A stretch of DNA of 64,000 nt from Sclerotinia nivalis (GCA_029531795.1 JAPEIS010000002.1:310001-374000); one strand, 5' to 3'. Shown: positions 10,298 through 22,063, counted from the first letter of the stretch. The notes: a model not told the origin generated them from the sequence alone. Program-made: numbers and translations.

Positions 10298-11761
10298 TCA
10301 AGTGCAACGAAACTCCTCAGAATGTATATGATCAAAGGCTCTCAATAGCCCAACCATATGAGCCAATCCTGCGAAAATAACCATGAAATGAAGAATTTGA
10401 TGGCTGGAACCTACGATGTCGTGTCGTCGCGGAAACCATTTTTCGGGGATCTGTGGGTGTTGGGTTAGGTTAGGTTAGGTTGTTGGTTTTGATGTATTTG
10501 TGGTATATTCCACCCTTCCCCTTCTCCTTTCCCCCCTCGCGAAAAAGAAAAGAAAGAAAAAAAGAAACAAAACCACTCACCCGAACAGCATAAGTAACCG
10601 CCCCGAACAAATTCAACCCGGCCATAACCCCCATCCAATCCAAACTCATCCTGCACCTCTGGATCTCGTACCCATACGAAAGAACCCCATGCACAATAAA
10701 TATCACTGAAGAAAGTCCCAGACAACTATACATGACCGCTCTATAGGGTCTTAGTGCCGGATTGCGAAATTGGGGATACAGAGTTGTAATTGCGCAGACG
10801 GTTGCTAGGATGGATATCTTTTTGTTTTTGTTGTTAATTTTAGAGTTTTTTTTGGTTTTTTTGGAGGGGACTTACCATGCTCCAGTATGTTTTTTGGATC
10901 GACTGATCGCAGTAGAATCCATAGTAGACGGTGGGGATTGTGGAGCCCCACATGAGGATTACGACGCCGAGGTAGTCGAGTTGATTTCCTAGGGCGTTTA
11001 TTCTTTTGCTGTGGTTTGCGAGGATGTGGAAACTTTTTGGGTGGTGGTGTTAATTGGGGGGATTAGTTTAAAGGGGGAGATGTTGGAGGGGAAGATATCA
11101 AGATTACATACGTAGCCGACAGTAGAAAACATATTGCTACCCCGAAGAAAAAGGTGGAAAATACTATTATATCTGCTAGTGTGGCGGTGGCATAGCGAAG
11201 AGCTATTTGTCGATAGAGTATAAAGGGGAGTGTGGCGAAAAGAAGGGAGCCGAAGAGGTGGGAATATATATTGACTAGTGGAGGATTTTCTCTTAGCTGT
11301 CCTTTGAATACTTGAATATGGAATGTGATTACTTACTCGTCTCGTTATTTATATAGCCTAAACTATGGAGAGATTTGAGAAGTGAATTTGAGGCTGGTCT
11401 GTATTGTGTTAATCGTATCATATATGCTTTCGTAGTTTATGGTATGCAAAACAAAACCTAGCGGTATCCTAATAGGATATATTCGTTGTCTCTAGAGTAT
11501 CAAAAGTGTAAGCTAGTTCCATTTCCATATCAAGGAAGAGAACTAACTGCTGCCATTTTTCTTTAGTATGTTGTTAGTAATTGTACTGTAAAGAGCCGGG
11601 ACTATTGGAGGAAACATACGAAGCTCATGCCATTCGAGGAGATAACTTCCTACCGAATGACCATTTGGTGTTTTTCCTGAATCCCACAGTACGGATTTGC
11701 TGATTTCTGCTTGGTTATTTAGACCCCGTTTCCCTAGACGCCGAATTGATATTGCCGACAT
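10298..11761 (-). CDS. PAQR / haemolysin-III family membrane receptor, eight exons
   Basis: Seven-helix membrane protein of the adiponectin-receptor/Izh group, linked in fungi to sterol, lipid and zinc homeostasis. Exons joined by homology: 11761-11620, 11560-11548 (13 nt), 11491-11462, 11398-11337, 11274-11112, 11032-10876, 10817-10581 and 10450-10298. They total 957 nt (318 residues) with every phase consistent. Hallmarks are DNEYILLGYR, LGYINNET, NIYSHLFG, LLSATFHILANHS, GNQLDYLG and a C-terminal SSHQILH; the His and Asp residues expected to bind zinc are present. Seven splice junctions are ordinary, but the exon-3 donor at 11461-11460 reads CT where GT is expected. The gene is therefore either spliced non-canonically, mutated there, or misassembled by one base. 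No long ORF betrays this gene because the exons are short. Confidence 0.85.
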
Positions 11762-12308
11762 CTTCAACGAGCAAACTTTCAAATATGAGTCTATATCCGC
11801 TAAACGAGTAGCAATGTATCAAACGAAAGAAAGAAGATCTATGTTCTAGAGCCTGCGAAGAAAATCGTCTATCTTATTCTTTGTTAGTATCACATGATTA
11901 TTTGATCCGGAAAAAAGTAATAATATTAAGACAAAGGCTCTAAAATATTGAACATACAAATAAATCTGCGTCACGTGTGCGGCCTGAATCACAATACTAC
12001 CTACCATTTCCGTCTATTTCTGCATACAACCCCCCTTGGTTCTTGGTTGGTATTATCCTAGTTTTGGGGGTTTTTTCAGAGTAGGGTTGCCTTCGCATTT
12101 GGTCCAATACAAATACATGTGAGCGATGTCTATGAAACGAATGAGGCACGGAAAATAGTGATGGATAAGGAGGTAAGTTCAGGGGAGAGAGAGCATTAAG
12201 TGATGATATTTCCCATCGCGCTGGCACATCTTCAAGTTTACTTGCACAAACTCAATTCAAACCATCTAGTCGAGCGCTATTCTCTCCATATTTCTTGCCA
12301 ATATAGCG
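11762..12308. other. divergent promoter region
   Basis: Sits between the starts of the PAQR gene (-) and the membrane-protein gene (+), so it should carry both promoters. A CACGTG hexamer occurs near 11972, a possible bHLH/centromere-box-type site. No gene is seen. Confidence 0.5.
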
Positions 12309-14166
12309 ATGCTATTCTCCACTTCTTCTATATTTTTCTATTTTTCCTTAATTTCTACATCAACAGGTGCACCATTTCTCAAACCCAGCAACGAGACAAC
12401 CACAGGATGGGTAGCCGATCCCAATGGCCGAGGCACATTTTCCCTCGTCGTTTCTTGTCTCTTGACTTTATCGCTTTGTGTTTGGTCGGCTATGCATCTA
12501 AATATTCCTAGGCCAGATCATCCTGCAATTCATGAATATATCAGAGGAATTAAATGGAGGATTGTGGGGGTTTTTGCCCCAGGGTTGGTCGTGTTTGCAG
12601 CCTGGAGACAGTATAATTCTGCGGCGGCTTTGCGGGATTCGGTTCAGAAAAGAATCACGGAGGGTGTGCAATCTCAGGATGGGAGATTCGAAGAGGCAAT
12701 TATTCTGTTCTCTCTTCTCAGTGAGCTACTTTGAAGAAGATTCATTAGTGGGAGACTTATCAGGTTACTAATAGTTATTAGTTTGGAATTCCCGCGCCCA
12801 AATTCGAAGTACAGGAAATCATTTCACCTTGGACTACCGTTCACGGCTTCTATGCCGGCATGGGAGGCTTCGTGTTCGACTTTGAAAACACCTCAGACAA
12901 CACTCCACCATTCATCCCCCCTTACACCCGCCTAACACTCACCGCCCGTGGCGTCAGTCTCCTAGCACAATGCGGCCACCTACCCAACATAAGCAAGCGA
13001 GAGATAGTCGACAAAAGTAAAGCCGACACGATGGCCAAACTCCTCGTTATTCTCCAAGTGTGCTGGATGCTCGTACAAGTCATCGGACGACTAGTGGCTG
13101 ATCTTCCAGTCACTCTTCTGGAAGTTAATACACTGGGTCATGTTCTTTGCGCTTTTATCATCTATCTATTATGGTGGCATAAACCTCGCTCTATAATGGT
13201 ACCTACGAAATTGGAAGGGGACTGGGTCAAACCTCTTTGTGCGTATATGTATATGAGTAGTCAGATTAGTGGACACGATAGCAAACATCCCGGAATTCTC
13301 AAGCGATCATGGAAGGATTCGGAACTATCGAGATTCGCGTATGTTCCTCCCGAAACGAGTGACGGAGCTCCTGAGGAACTTATAAGTAATATCACGCCAT
13401 CCAATCCCACAGCAGAGAAAACTCCCAACTCCGACCTCGATACCACAATCGCAAATCTACATGAAGCGGCCAAAAAATCCCCACACGGATTCTTCGTCCC
13501 GTCAAAATCCTACCTCAACGCAAACGGTACATCGAAACGGGACCCCGACGAAAAAGAAAATGCACAATACCTCTTAACCGCCAGTCCGGAACAACTTGCA
13601 CGATGGCATCTAGCAGCCCAAGCAATCCACACCAACCCCGCCCTCCACTCACGCTTCACACCCCACCGCAGCAGCAGCACTCCACCCCACAAACAACGCA
13701 CGAACCACTCCTCGAACAACTCCTCTCAATCTCCTCCTCCAACTGGCCCAGCGAAGATCTCCTCCGCAGCACCGGCGGCCTAATAATGGGCATGACACTC
13801 TGGCTCGCCAGTATCCTCTTCGGGTGCGTGCACGCAGCCGCGTGGTACGATTACTTTCCGTCATTATTCGAACAATGGATGTGGCGCGCCAGCGCCATCT
13901 ATATTATATTTTCCGGGGCGTTATGGTTATGTATTAATGGGGTTGCGCGGGCGAGTAAACGGGTGGATGATTTTTGGGATCGGTTTCTCGCGTTGAGGGT
14001 AAATGGGTTTGTGTATGCTGCTATTGGGTTTTTGTGTACGGTTTGTGGCGTGGCGTATGTGGTTGCGAGGGTTTATTTGGTTGTGGAGGCGTTTGTTAGT
14101 ATTAGGAAATTACCGGTTGGGGCGTATGGGACGCCGGATTGGACGGTGGTTGTGCCGCATTTGTAG
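12309..14166 (+). CDS. fungal multi-pass membrane protein of unknown function, frameshifted
   Basis: Member of a common uncharacterised fungal membrane family. It starts at ATG 12309 with a hydrophobic signal sequence, then GWVADPNGRGTFSLV, PWTTVHGFYAGMGGFVF in the middle, and a C-terminal block ending with AYGTPDWTVVVPHL. Several transmembrane helices are evident. An intron lies between about 12721 (GTGAGC) and 12809; the acceptor is uncertain. The central frame (through EQLARWHLAAQAI near 13584-13625) differs by one base from the frame carrying the C-terminal helices (from about 13700). No GT occurs between 13584 and about 13810, so a canonical intron cannot bridge them. A one-base deletion, an assembly error in the CAG-rich tract, or recoding are the options. 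Function unknown. Confidence 0.68.
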
Positions 14167-14974
14167 TTTGTTTTTGTTTGTTTTTGTTTGTTTTTGCTGT
14201 TTGTTTTTGTTGAGAGGGTGACGATATGAGATAAATGTATGGATTTTGAGCGAAGTTTGTTGAGGGGGTAGGAGGTGGTATCGATGGTTGAGATAGATTC
14301 ACCTGAGGATATTGAGGTGAAGTACCGGTCATTCACGAGATTCTATTCCGCACAGACAACCAGGTTCCCTGGACTATTATCATGAGAAGACTCATCTCGG
14401 CTTAAACCATCCCACCTGCACCACAATACCTCGACCCAGAAATACCCACTTGAACATTCTCCAAATCTGACATCAGCCCTCTAATAAAAACATAAAGTCT
14501 TTCTCTTAGTCAAATCACAAAAAACACAAAACTTCCATGTTATCAACCATACAACCAACCCCTTAACATCCAACCCCTTAAGCTTGTATTCATATTGATT
14601 TGGCCTTTAGCGAACCCGGAATAAATCATTGAAAGAATACTTTGATATCATGTTTGTATGTATATAACTTCTACTGACTGCTTGTTTAGGATTTTGATTC
14701 AGTTAATATACAGACTGGAGATTTTTCATATCTGTGAGGTAATTTGGATATAGGGAAAAAATACTTCGTTTTCTTTACTAATTTTTCTTATTTTTTTATT
14801 TTAATAACTCGCTTGAGTATGAGTATGAGTAAAGAAAATTTCTCCCTGTAGCTATACCGGACACTTGTACAAAGATTTAGCTCTGCATGGTAATCCCTAT
14901 ACACGAACACAGCACTCTGACCATTCCACCCCAAATAATCCTACTCCTCCTACCCCCTCCCCCCGCGGCTTCCT
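14167..14974. other. intergenic
   Basis: Begins with a TTTGTTTGTTTTTG microsatellite just after the stop codon (14168-14210), then AT-rich sequence with a GAGTAT repeat near 14815-14830. Frames open across 14865-15422 exist only because of the adjacent hexanucleotide repeat. No gene is supported. Confidence 0.45.
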
Positions 14975-15134
14975 CAGACCCAGACCCAGACCCAGACCCA
15001 GACCCAGACCCAGACCCAGACCCAGACCTAGACCTAGACCCAGACCTAGACCTAGACCTAGACTCAGACTCAGACTCAGACTCAGACTCAGACTCAGACT
15101 CAGACTCAGACTCAGACTCAGACTCAGACTCAGA
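14975..15134 (+). repeat. hexanucleotide satellite CAGACC to CAGACT
   Basis: 160 bases of 6-bp units that change in order from CAGACC, through mixed CAGACC/TAGACC, to CAGACT. Because the unit is a multiple of three, all frames stay open and would encode Asp-Pro then Asp-Ser, Arg-Pro then Arg-Leu, or Gln-Thr dipeptides. An ORF from 14865 to 15422 has a fairly protein-like acidic tail after the repeat (15170-15300), so an orphan gene cannot be excluded, but I see no splice or homology support. Confidence 0.8.
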
Positions 15135-16358
15135 AAACGAATATGGGGATCAAAATATGTCGCAATCTGCTCTACTCCTAACTACGCAGATTATAACAGC
15201 GATGAATCGGCGGACGATTATCCATATACGCTGGAAACATCATCGCTAGATGATCACCATCAAATGCTTAATGCGCGGATTATAGATTATTTTGATGTGT
15301 ATAAGAATGAAAATAATCAAAAATCCTCATCCCTATCAACCTCTAGTCTTATATTCCCATCAACCCCTCATTCTCACCTCTTTCACCTCTCATCCACCTC
15401 CCAAAACAAACTCACGCATTAAAAAATAATACAAAAGATTATAATACTCAATATATATATAGATATATATAGAAATATGCGAAAGAGGAGAAGAGAAGAG
15501 ATGTCATCAAACGATTAGTAAATGATGAAATTTAATGGGGTGTAGGGAGTGAGGAGTGAGGAGTGGGGAGTAAGGGGAGAGAGAAGAGGGAATGTTTAGT
15601 TGGATGGGAAGGTGATAGATTGGAGGTTGGAGGGGGGATGAGGGATGTGGAGGGTATGGGGGTGGAAGGAAGGGGGGGAGAGGTGTGGAGCGGGGATTTT
15701 GCGGGAATGGAAGGAGAGGATTTGAAAGGGAGGGAAGGGGGGGAGATGGAAATGGAGGGAGGTTGTGCAGGTGGAGGAGGTGGGGTTAGAGGGGGTTTTA
15801 CCGAGAGGAAGAGAAAAGAAGTGAGGTTGGTGGGGAGGTAGTAGTGGGATAGAATAGAATGCAGATAACAATATTTGATAGTAACAATAGACAGTTGACT
15901 AAACGCTAAATGTTTAACAATAAATCGGTTTCAAACCTTCAATAGACCATAATCCAATATCTTCAAATAAAAGAGATGGAAAGCTTCAATCACCGTCCAA
16001 AGAGAAATGTAATAATGTCATGATCATCGGATGATAGTATGTTCTACTTCGGATAAACCTTTTCTATAAAGTAATGTCTCTACATCAATCTAATTTCGTT
16101 TATCTACTTAGACTCGACGATACAACTTTCCGCCACTCCTCATTCAGACCGGAATCTCTCACTAAATAACCCCGCATTGCATGTTAAACATTCATTGCCA
16201 GTATTAACCACAAACTCGCATATCGAAAGCTACTGTCCCGCGCCAAATTGTTCCATTGTGGAAGAACATAATAGAAATATTTCAAACTTTCCTTCTATAT
16301 TTTCCAACCCAAACTCAAATAGTTCAACAGCGAGACTTTGAGTGATATCCCAGGAATC
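15135..16358. other. intergenic with purine-rich tract
   Basis: From about 15540 to 15845 the plus strand is almost free of C and dominated by G and A, with GGAGTGAGGAGTG-like units. The rest is AT-rich and holds the 3' flank of the TLC gene. Open frames in the purine tract are compositional. Confidence 0.45.
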
Positions 16359-17431
16359 CTACTTTGCTTTGTCCGCTTTTGTGATCTTCTCCTTGGTAGA
16401 AAATCTTTTCGATACCGCTGAAATCATCTGTTTAAACCAATAGATATTCAACAGTGTTAACATGGTATTTGTTCCCAGATAACCCCAAGCTAACCATACT
16501 GGCAATGTCAAGTCTTCAGATGATACGGAGGATCTAAAAAGTTCCCATTCGGGATCTCCAGGAATTGCGAATTCGGGGATGGATATTGTGGTGCTTGGAG
16601 CATGATAAACCTTCCATATATCTTGGTATAGCATTGCTGATTGATATACACCCCATACGAGACGACATGAGAAAAATGTAAATAGTAGAACAATGCCGTT
16701 GTAAAGTTGAGCCCGGGATCCCGTCATATTGAGTTCATCGAAGAACCAGTGAATATTGAGGAATGGAGTAGAAAGCTCGTAGAGAACGAAGTTTAGACCG
16801 TAATAATTCGCAAATGGTCTCTAAGTATCCCAAGCATTAGCATATATTCGCGTAGTAATATTTGACAAGTATTTGGTAAAGGACTCACGAAACCAATGCC
16901 AACCACCAAAAACGCACAAACCGCATGTATCAACGAGCTCAAACCAAGAACATCTAAATGAACAACGCTAGCCATCAAATCCCATAAGAAATATCCCATA
17001 GCAAAAGCTTGGACAAGAGCTCCAGCTCCGGTATAACCCCATATTCTACCCGTCCAGTCCATGTTCCATCGTTCTTCGTCTGTCCATAGCACCCATAAGG
17101 CTAATGTACATATCAATGTGGATTGAACGAATGAGACGACATGAATGTTCCAGTTGATCTTACTCCGAGGGGCAAGGGATGGATAGATATTTGGGAAGAG
17201 CTGAGATGAGATAATGTGCGAGCCATAGGTATCGATGAAGGTGTAAAAACAAAATGCAACGATTATTTCATGTAAGTGAAAAGGTAAACTCTGTAAGCTG
17301 AGATGATCGAATAAAACTTTTCCTTTCGTCACAAATATCTCTGGCGCAGAGAAAAATGGATCGAGCATCTTGGGGATATGATTGTGAAAATTCGATGTTT
17401 GTCCCGCACTTCCCCAGTGTCTTAAATGCAT
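16359..17431 (-). CDS. TLC-domain (TRAM/LAG1/CLN8) membrane protein
   Basis: Multi-pass membrane protein of the TLCD4/TMEM56-like TLC group; members act in lipid handling in the ER or plasma membrane, but the exact role here is unknown. Two exons, 17431-16889 and 16820-16359, joined in phase 0 across a 68-nt intron (GTGAGT donor, CTTAG acceptor), give 334 residues. The TLC core is visible as PLHFHE-like FHLHEIIVAFCFYTFI, INWNIHVVSFVQSTLI, TDEERWNMDW, WGYTGAGALVQAFAMGYFLWDL and, after the junction, YELSTPFLNIHWFFDEL and LFTFFSCRLVWG. The C-terminus is Lys-rich. I chose ATG 17431 because the longer frame begins at a non-ATG codon. Confidence 0.88.
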
Positions 17432-19083
17432 ACTGCTAAAGTCCAATCAAGTAAATCAAGGCCTGAAATTTCAGCCTCGCACCCGATGGCACTGCATAAT
17501 CGCTCCCCCTTGCCCTCACCCTTGCATAGAAAACGCATTCCCATTGGAGCTCAAGTACGATGAATGCTGCAATAACTTTTGCTGCAACCAAAATGTAGCG
17601 GGAGCTCTTTCGGCAATTACATCTTGGCCCAAAGCAATCTTCAATCAACATCTTCATCTTGCCATGATAGATCGAGTCTTAAAGCAAACCGTACACTTGT
17701 ACGATTCGGAGTGGGTACATAGACCCATGAACATCGGATCAAAGAAAGGATTTTTTATTCCATGTGCAATGGACCTACAGAACTAGTAAGTATTTCATGA
17801 TAATTGTACGCGCAATGTTCATGAGTTTTGTTGAAGTTTACGTCTCAAGCCAAAACGTTCAGCAAGAGAAAAGTTGAGGTTATAATAGACTTTAGACTTT
17901 TCTTCAGCGACGAATGGCCATTCCCGAAGTATAACCCGAAAACACGTGACACAATCCTTTTGCCTCACCAATTTTCCATCCCAAGTTCAAAACTTCATTG
18001 ATTCACCTCAACAAGTTTCATCACATCATAACAAAACAAAATGATCATATCTTCATCTCATCCTCCGCCTTTTCGAAACCTTAAAAGAACATATAATCAG
18101 ACGATATCAATGTATGGTTGTACCTTCAACCCATGCCATTGAAACTTGGGACGTTTTAAAGGCTGTTGGAATTTGTTACATTGTTACACCTCCGTGCTTC
18201 AGGATACTCGCTTGCTTATAATGCCATGGGCGGACATGATTGAAGCCGAGAGACACGAGAAGATTGGAATTTCTTTTTAATGTATATTATGAGTAAAAAA
18301 TTGTCAATGGGAATCGAGTTTGTGGTTTGGTAGAGAGTTGAGTAAGATCTTATTGCACATATATACAATTGATGAAGAATCACTCCAACAGTTGAGTTCA
18401 ACTTCTGTTATATGACCACGGAAGCCACCGTATAAGAGGCCAAAAAAGTAGCCGATATACTATTTTCGAAGAGCCCTACATATATTACCCCAATCATATA
18501 CATTTATTTAAAGTCCAAGCATATCATTCAAACATGATACACACCATCTCATCTTCAAAGAGTTACATGCCAAGCCTTCACTCCTGTCATCATCATCCGT
18601 ACTTTTGGTTCCCGCCGTCAAAAGACCTAACCCTTGGAGTTTGAAAACCCCCTTCCCTAAACACTCTAATGTTGTTTTTTGTCACAACCTCAACCTTCAT
18701 CATGACCTTGGATATACTTGGTTGAAGGAATTGTATTAAATTTTACTCATGAGTATCATCAAAGCTGGAACAATCATGACAAGCATATTGAAGATCATTC
18801 AATTCTTTGTTTTTGCTTAATTATGCCTTCTTTCCTCTCCAGTGTAGGTTATTACTTTTGGTCTTCATCTCTTGGCTTTTTATTTTGTCTACTATTTTTT
18901 TCTCTTTTCATTCTTCCTTTTTCATCTACTATATTTTGAAAATATATACGTATTCTTTAATTGTTTTGTCGGCGAGTACGATATACAACATTCATCATCA
19001 AGCGCAAGTCGCCATTATTTTATTGCATCAATCTTAAGCAAACTTATACTGTCGTTTTTGAACTTCACAAAAATTCTATCAAA
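17432..19083. other. divergent intergenic region
   Basis: Between divergent TLC and cupredoxin genes. It contains a CACGTGAC site near 17943 and a T-rich, pyrimidine-rich leader at 18830-19075 just before the cupredoxin start. A 33-codon ORF at 18041-18142 is noted but not supported. Nothing else is recognisable. Confidence 0.5.
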
Positions 19084-20142
19084 ATGCTTTTCACACAAAC
19101 TCTATTCCTTTCTGCCTTGAGCATCAGCAGTGTCTTTGGTAAATCCTCCATCCGGTTCCTCTCAACTCAATCCGACTAACCCTCTCCCTACCAGCTGCCA
19201 CCAACACTTCAACTTCAACACCTCAAACCCACGTAGTCCGCGTTGGCTCCACCAACAATTCCATAAAATATATTCCCGACAAAATTTCCGCTCAAGTAGG
19301 CGATGTAATCCAATTTCAATTCGCAGGAGGAAACCACACTGTTACCCAATCCACTTTCGATGCACCCTGCGTACCAATTAGTCAAAGCACGAACAACACT
19401 GGAGTCTTCAGCGGCTTCATGAATGTAGCTGCTAGTTTAAATAGTACCGGTATGGTTCCGGTATTTAGTATGCCGGTAAAGGTTGCCACACCAATGTGGT
19501 TCTATTGTAGTCAGGCTAAACATTGCCAAAAAGGAATGGTTTTGGTGGTTAATGAGAAGTATGTTTATTTCATTCCAGGTTTTCTCTCCTCTCTGCAAAG
19601 AAGCGAAAAACAATCACTAACATGTAAATATCTAAAGCACAAAAGCAAACGCCTCCCGTTCTCTCTCCAATTTCGCAACTCTATCTGCTAAAGCACCAGC
19701 TAATCTCTTTCCTACACTTAATGGTACCTCTTCTACTGCTTCAACCTCTACTTCAGGTACATCCGGCACTTCATCCACATCGAATTCCAATTCCGGCTCT
19801 TCCTCTGGCTCCTCATCAGATTCTTCAGATTCAGATTCTTCAAACTCAAACTCAAACTCAGATTCCTCCTCAACCCCAGACTCCACAGCAACAACACTCA
19901 GCCCCTCCGCCTCAAGTACATCCTCAGGAACATCCTCAAGTAACAACGGAGATTCATCTGGTTCAGCAGCATCATCTGCATCCGGATCTGCATCATCTGG
20001 ATCATCCACAACAACCCCCGCCCTCGCAACCGCAACCGCGAATGCAGCTCCAGGAATCAGTACGAGATTTGCTGTATTCGGAGTACAGAATGCATTTACT
20101 TATGTAGGAATTCTTGGGGTTGGGATATGGATTTTATTGTAG
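19084..20142 (+). CDS. GPI-type cupredoxin, serine-rich extracellular protein
   Basis: Secreted, probably GPI-anchored copper-binding (type 1) protein of the plastocyanin-like class found on fungal cell surfaces. Exons 19084-19138, 19195-19558 and 19638-20142 give 307 residues. The introns (56 and 79 nt) have GTAAAT and GTATGT donors and clear GACTAAC/CACTAAC branch points. The N-terminus is a signal peptide. The cupredoxin fold follows, with the Cu-ligand set His (GGNHTVTQS), Cys (WFYCSQ), His (AKHC) and Met (QKGMV). Then comes a long Ser/Thr/Gly/Asn tail, likely O-glycosylated, ending in a hydrophobic GPI signal (TYVGILGVGIWILL). An oxidoreductase or copper-scavenging role is possible; no substrate can be named. 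Confidence 0.88.
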
Positions 20143-21017
20143 ATAGATAGATAGGTAGATGGATGGACTGATTAGATGGAAAGAGGGATGGGGGATAGAA
20201 ATAAACCCTTTTTCAAATTTAATATTAAGATTGGATTTGGATCTATGGAGGTAGACAATATTTTTATTTTTATTTTGTTTTTGGTTTTTGGGGAGGGGGT
20301 TGAAAATTTAAAAGATCTACTTGGTTGATGGAATTAATGAGATGGAGTCAGCGTATAAAAACTTTAAGCTGGATGGGTTGTACTTTGATTGTGCTTTGAT
20401 TGTGCTAGACGCTAGACACGACGAGGTTTGATGAGAGATAGAGATAGAGATAGAGATGAGGTGATGTTGCGTTAATGTCATGCGGGTTATTTCCTACTAT
20501 GCATACTAGGTACATAAGATCTTACATATCGTACATGATACCGCGTTCTGTGAACGGGACGCGATGATGGGGTATGAGGGTTTTCTTTCTCTTTTGTTGG
20601 TTTAATTTACTGGGGGTGTATGTAGTGAGATAGAATAGATTATTGTCATATGTGATGACTAGGGATTTTGAAGGTATTGTGATGATATATCTGTGTTAGT
20701 ATTTGCTCAGCGAGAGGAGATAATGCATAGAATAGGTAGCTCTTGAATAATCGTCGTGTTGAAAATATGTAGATGACTTCTTAAATTTGTCCATAGTAGC
20801 TCTTGTGAGTATATTGATATTATTATGGTAACTCCATATCCAAGGCAATACTCATAAACACAACACCTCTCCGTGTATCATCCAGTAACGCCGAATACTG
20901 CCCGCTATTTCCTTCCTCGTGAATATTCCCTCTTTCAATACGAAAATGAAAGCGAAAGCGAAAGCTCATAGCAGCATATAATATTCATCCTTCCAAATTA
21001 TGACTATCTCCACTCTT
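20143..21017. other. intergenic, convergent 3' flanks
   Basis: Holds a GATA/GATG microsatellite just after the cupredoxin stop (20141-20170), a GAGATA run near 20435-20460 and an AAAGCG run near 20945-20965. No gene is seen. Confidence 0.5.
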
Positions 21018-21895
21018 TCAAAAATCCAACAATAACTGCGGTGCCATTTTCTCTAAATCTTCAACCTAAACCCCAAAACACAAAGTTAGCTACTCCATTC
21101 CAATCCATTCCAACCAATTTCCCCCAAGTATCAAAGATCAAGTATAAAATATGAAAGAAAAAAAGAAAAAGAAAAAGAAAAAGAAAAACATACCTCCCAA
21201 AATCCTCTCTCTCTCCTTCCATGCGCATCCCAAATCCTCGTAACAGCTTCTCTCACAAATACATCCATGTATTTTCCCACGGCCTTATTCGCCTCTTTTG
21301 AAATCCGTGAGTTAGGTTCTGTAAATAGTTCGTGGATGATTTTGGAGAGGAGATCAGGGGGGATGGTGGTGCGGGTATCGGAGTCTTCCGAGTCTTCTTG
21401 TTCTTCGGCGGATTGTTGGTTAGGCGGATGCGTGCGGCTGGGCTTGGGATTGGAGGTGGATTTGGAGGTGGTTTTATGGGGAGGAGATAACATTTCTAGG
21501 TCTGAGTCCGAGGATTGTGGATCGCCATTGTCATTGTTGTTTGCTTTTGTTTTTGTTTTCGAGGCTGAGGTTGAAGGCTTCGATGTAGCGGCAGAACTTT
21601 TTGATTTAGATTTGGTTGCAGACTTAGATGTAACAACAGGCTGTGAGGCGAATGGATCGTCGCTTTCTTCTTCTTCATCTACATCGACATCGACATCCAT
21701 TTCTGAGTCTTCGAGTTGCGGGGTAGGAGTTTTGGAGACGCGGGGTTTCTTGAGGGCCGGAGCTTTGTCTTTTGGGGTGGATTTTGCTTTGGAGGCGGAT
21801 GTGGAAGTGGATGCTGAGCCTTTGGGGCGTCCGCGGGGTTTGGATGGACCTGCTTTGGTGGATTGGCGTGGGGGATTGAAGGGTTTAGGTGGCAT
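21018..21895 (-). CDS. MHF2: CENP-X / Mhf2 histone-fold protein
   Basis: Histone-fold partner of CENP-S/Mhf1; the heterotetramer works at the inner kinetochore (CENP-T-W-S-X) and with FANCM-type helicases at damaged replication forks. Exons 21895-21194 and 21065-21018 join in phase 0 across a 128-nt intron (GTATGT donor, TTTAG acceptor) that contains a GAAAAA microsatellite. This gives 249 residues. The first 170 or so are a disordered Lys/Ser/Pro and acidic extension starting with PRGRPKG, an AT-hook-like motif. The fold follows as PPDLLSKIIHELF, ISKEANKAVGKYMDVFVREAV and, in exon 2, VEDLEKMAPQLLLDF. I chose ATG 21895; the frame extends further upstream only into the 5' flank. The upstream region is interrupted by a LINE. 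Confidence 0.9.
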
Positions 21896-22023
21896 GATTG
21901 TGAGATGGATGTCAGATTGAGTATTCGATCGGTTCAATTGTGCGGTATGCAATATGCAATATGCGGTATGTGAAGTGTGGTTTATGTAATTTGAATTATT
22001 GCAACGGCGATTTAGAATTGACT
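21896..22023 (-). promoter_or_regulatory. CENP-X 5' flank truncated by LINE insertion
   Basis: Only about 140 bases of original upstream DNA remain next to the start codon before the LINE target duplication at 22024-22036. This includes GCAATATGC/GCGGTATG repeats at 21945-21970. The rest of the ancestral upstream sequence should now begin at 35574. Confidence 0.55.
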
Positions 22024-22036
22024 TGATTTCGCCCTT
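22024..22036. repeat. LINE target-site duplication, left copy
   Basis: The 13-bp sequence TGATTTCGCCCTT here recurs exactly at 35561-35573, on the other side of the LINE. It is immediately followed by the (GT)n tract that forms the LINE 3' tail on the minus strand. Confidence 0.8.
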
Positions 22037-22063
22037 GTGTGTGTGTGTGTGTGTGATATTTTT

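Noticed and set aside
10464..10482. TTAGG telomere-like repeat
   Set aside because: Three units inside an intron of the PAQR gene; better explained as repeated CTAAC branch sequence.
15563..15841. 92-codon Gly/Glu-rich ORF
   Set aside because: Purely a product of the purine-rich tract.
19632..20009. 125-codon acidic minus-strand ORF
   Set aside because: Antisense shadow of the Ser-rich cupredoxin tail.
21267..21920. 217-codon plus-strand ORF
   Set aside because: Antisense to the CENP-X extension, low-complexity composition.
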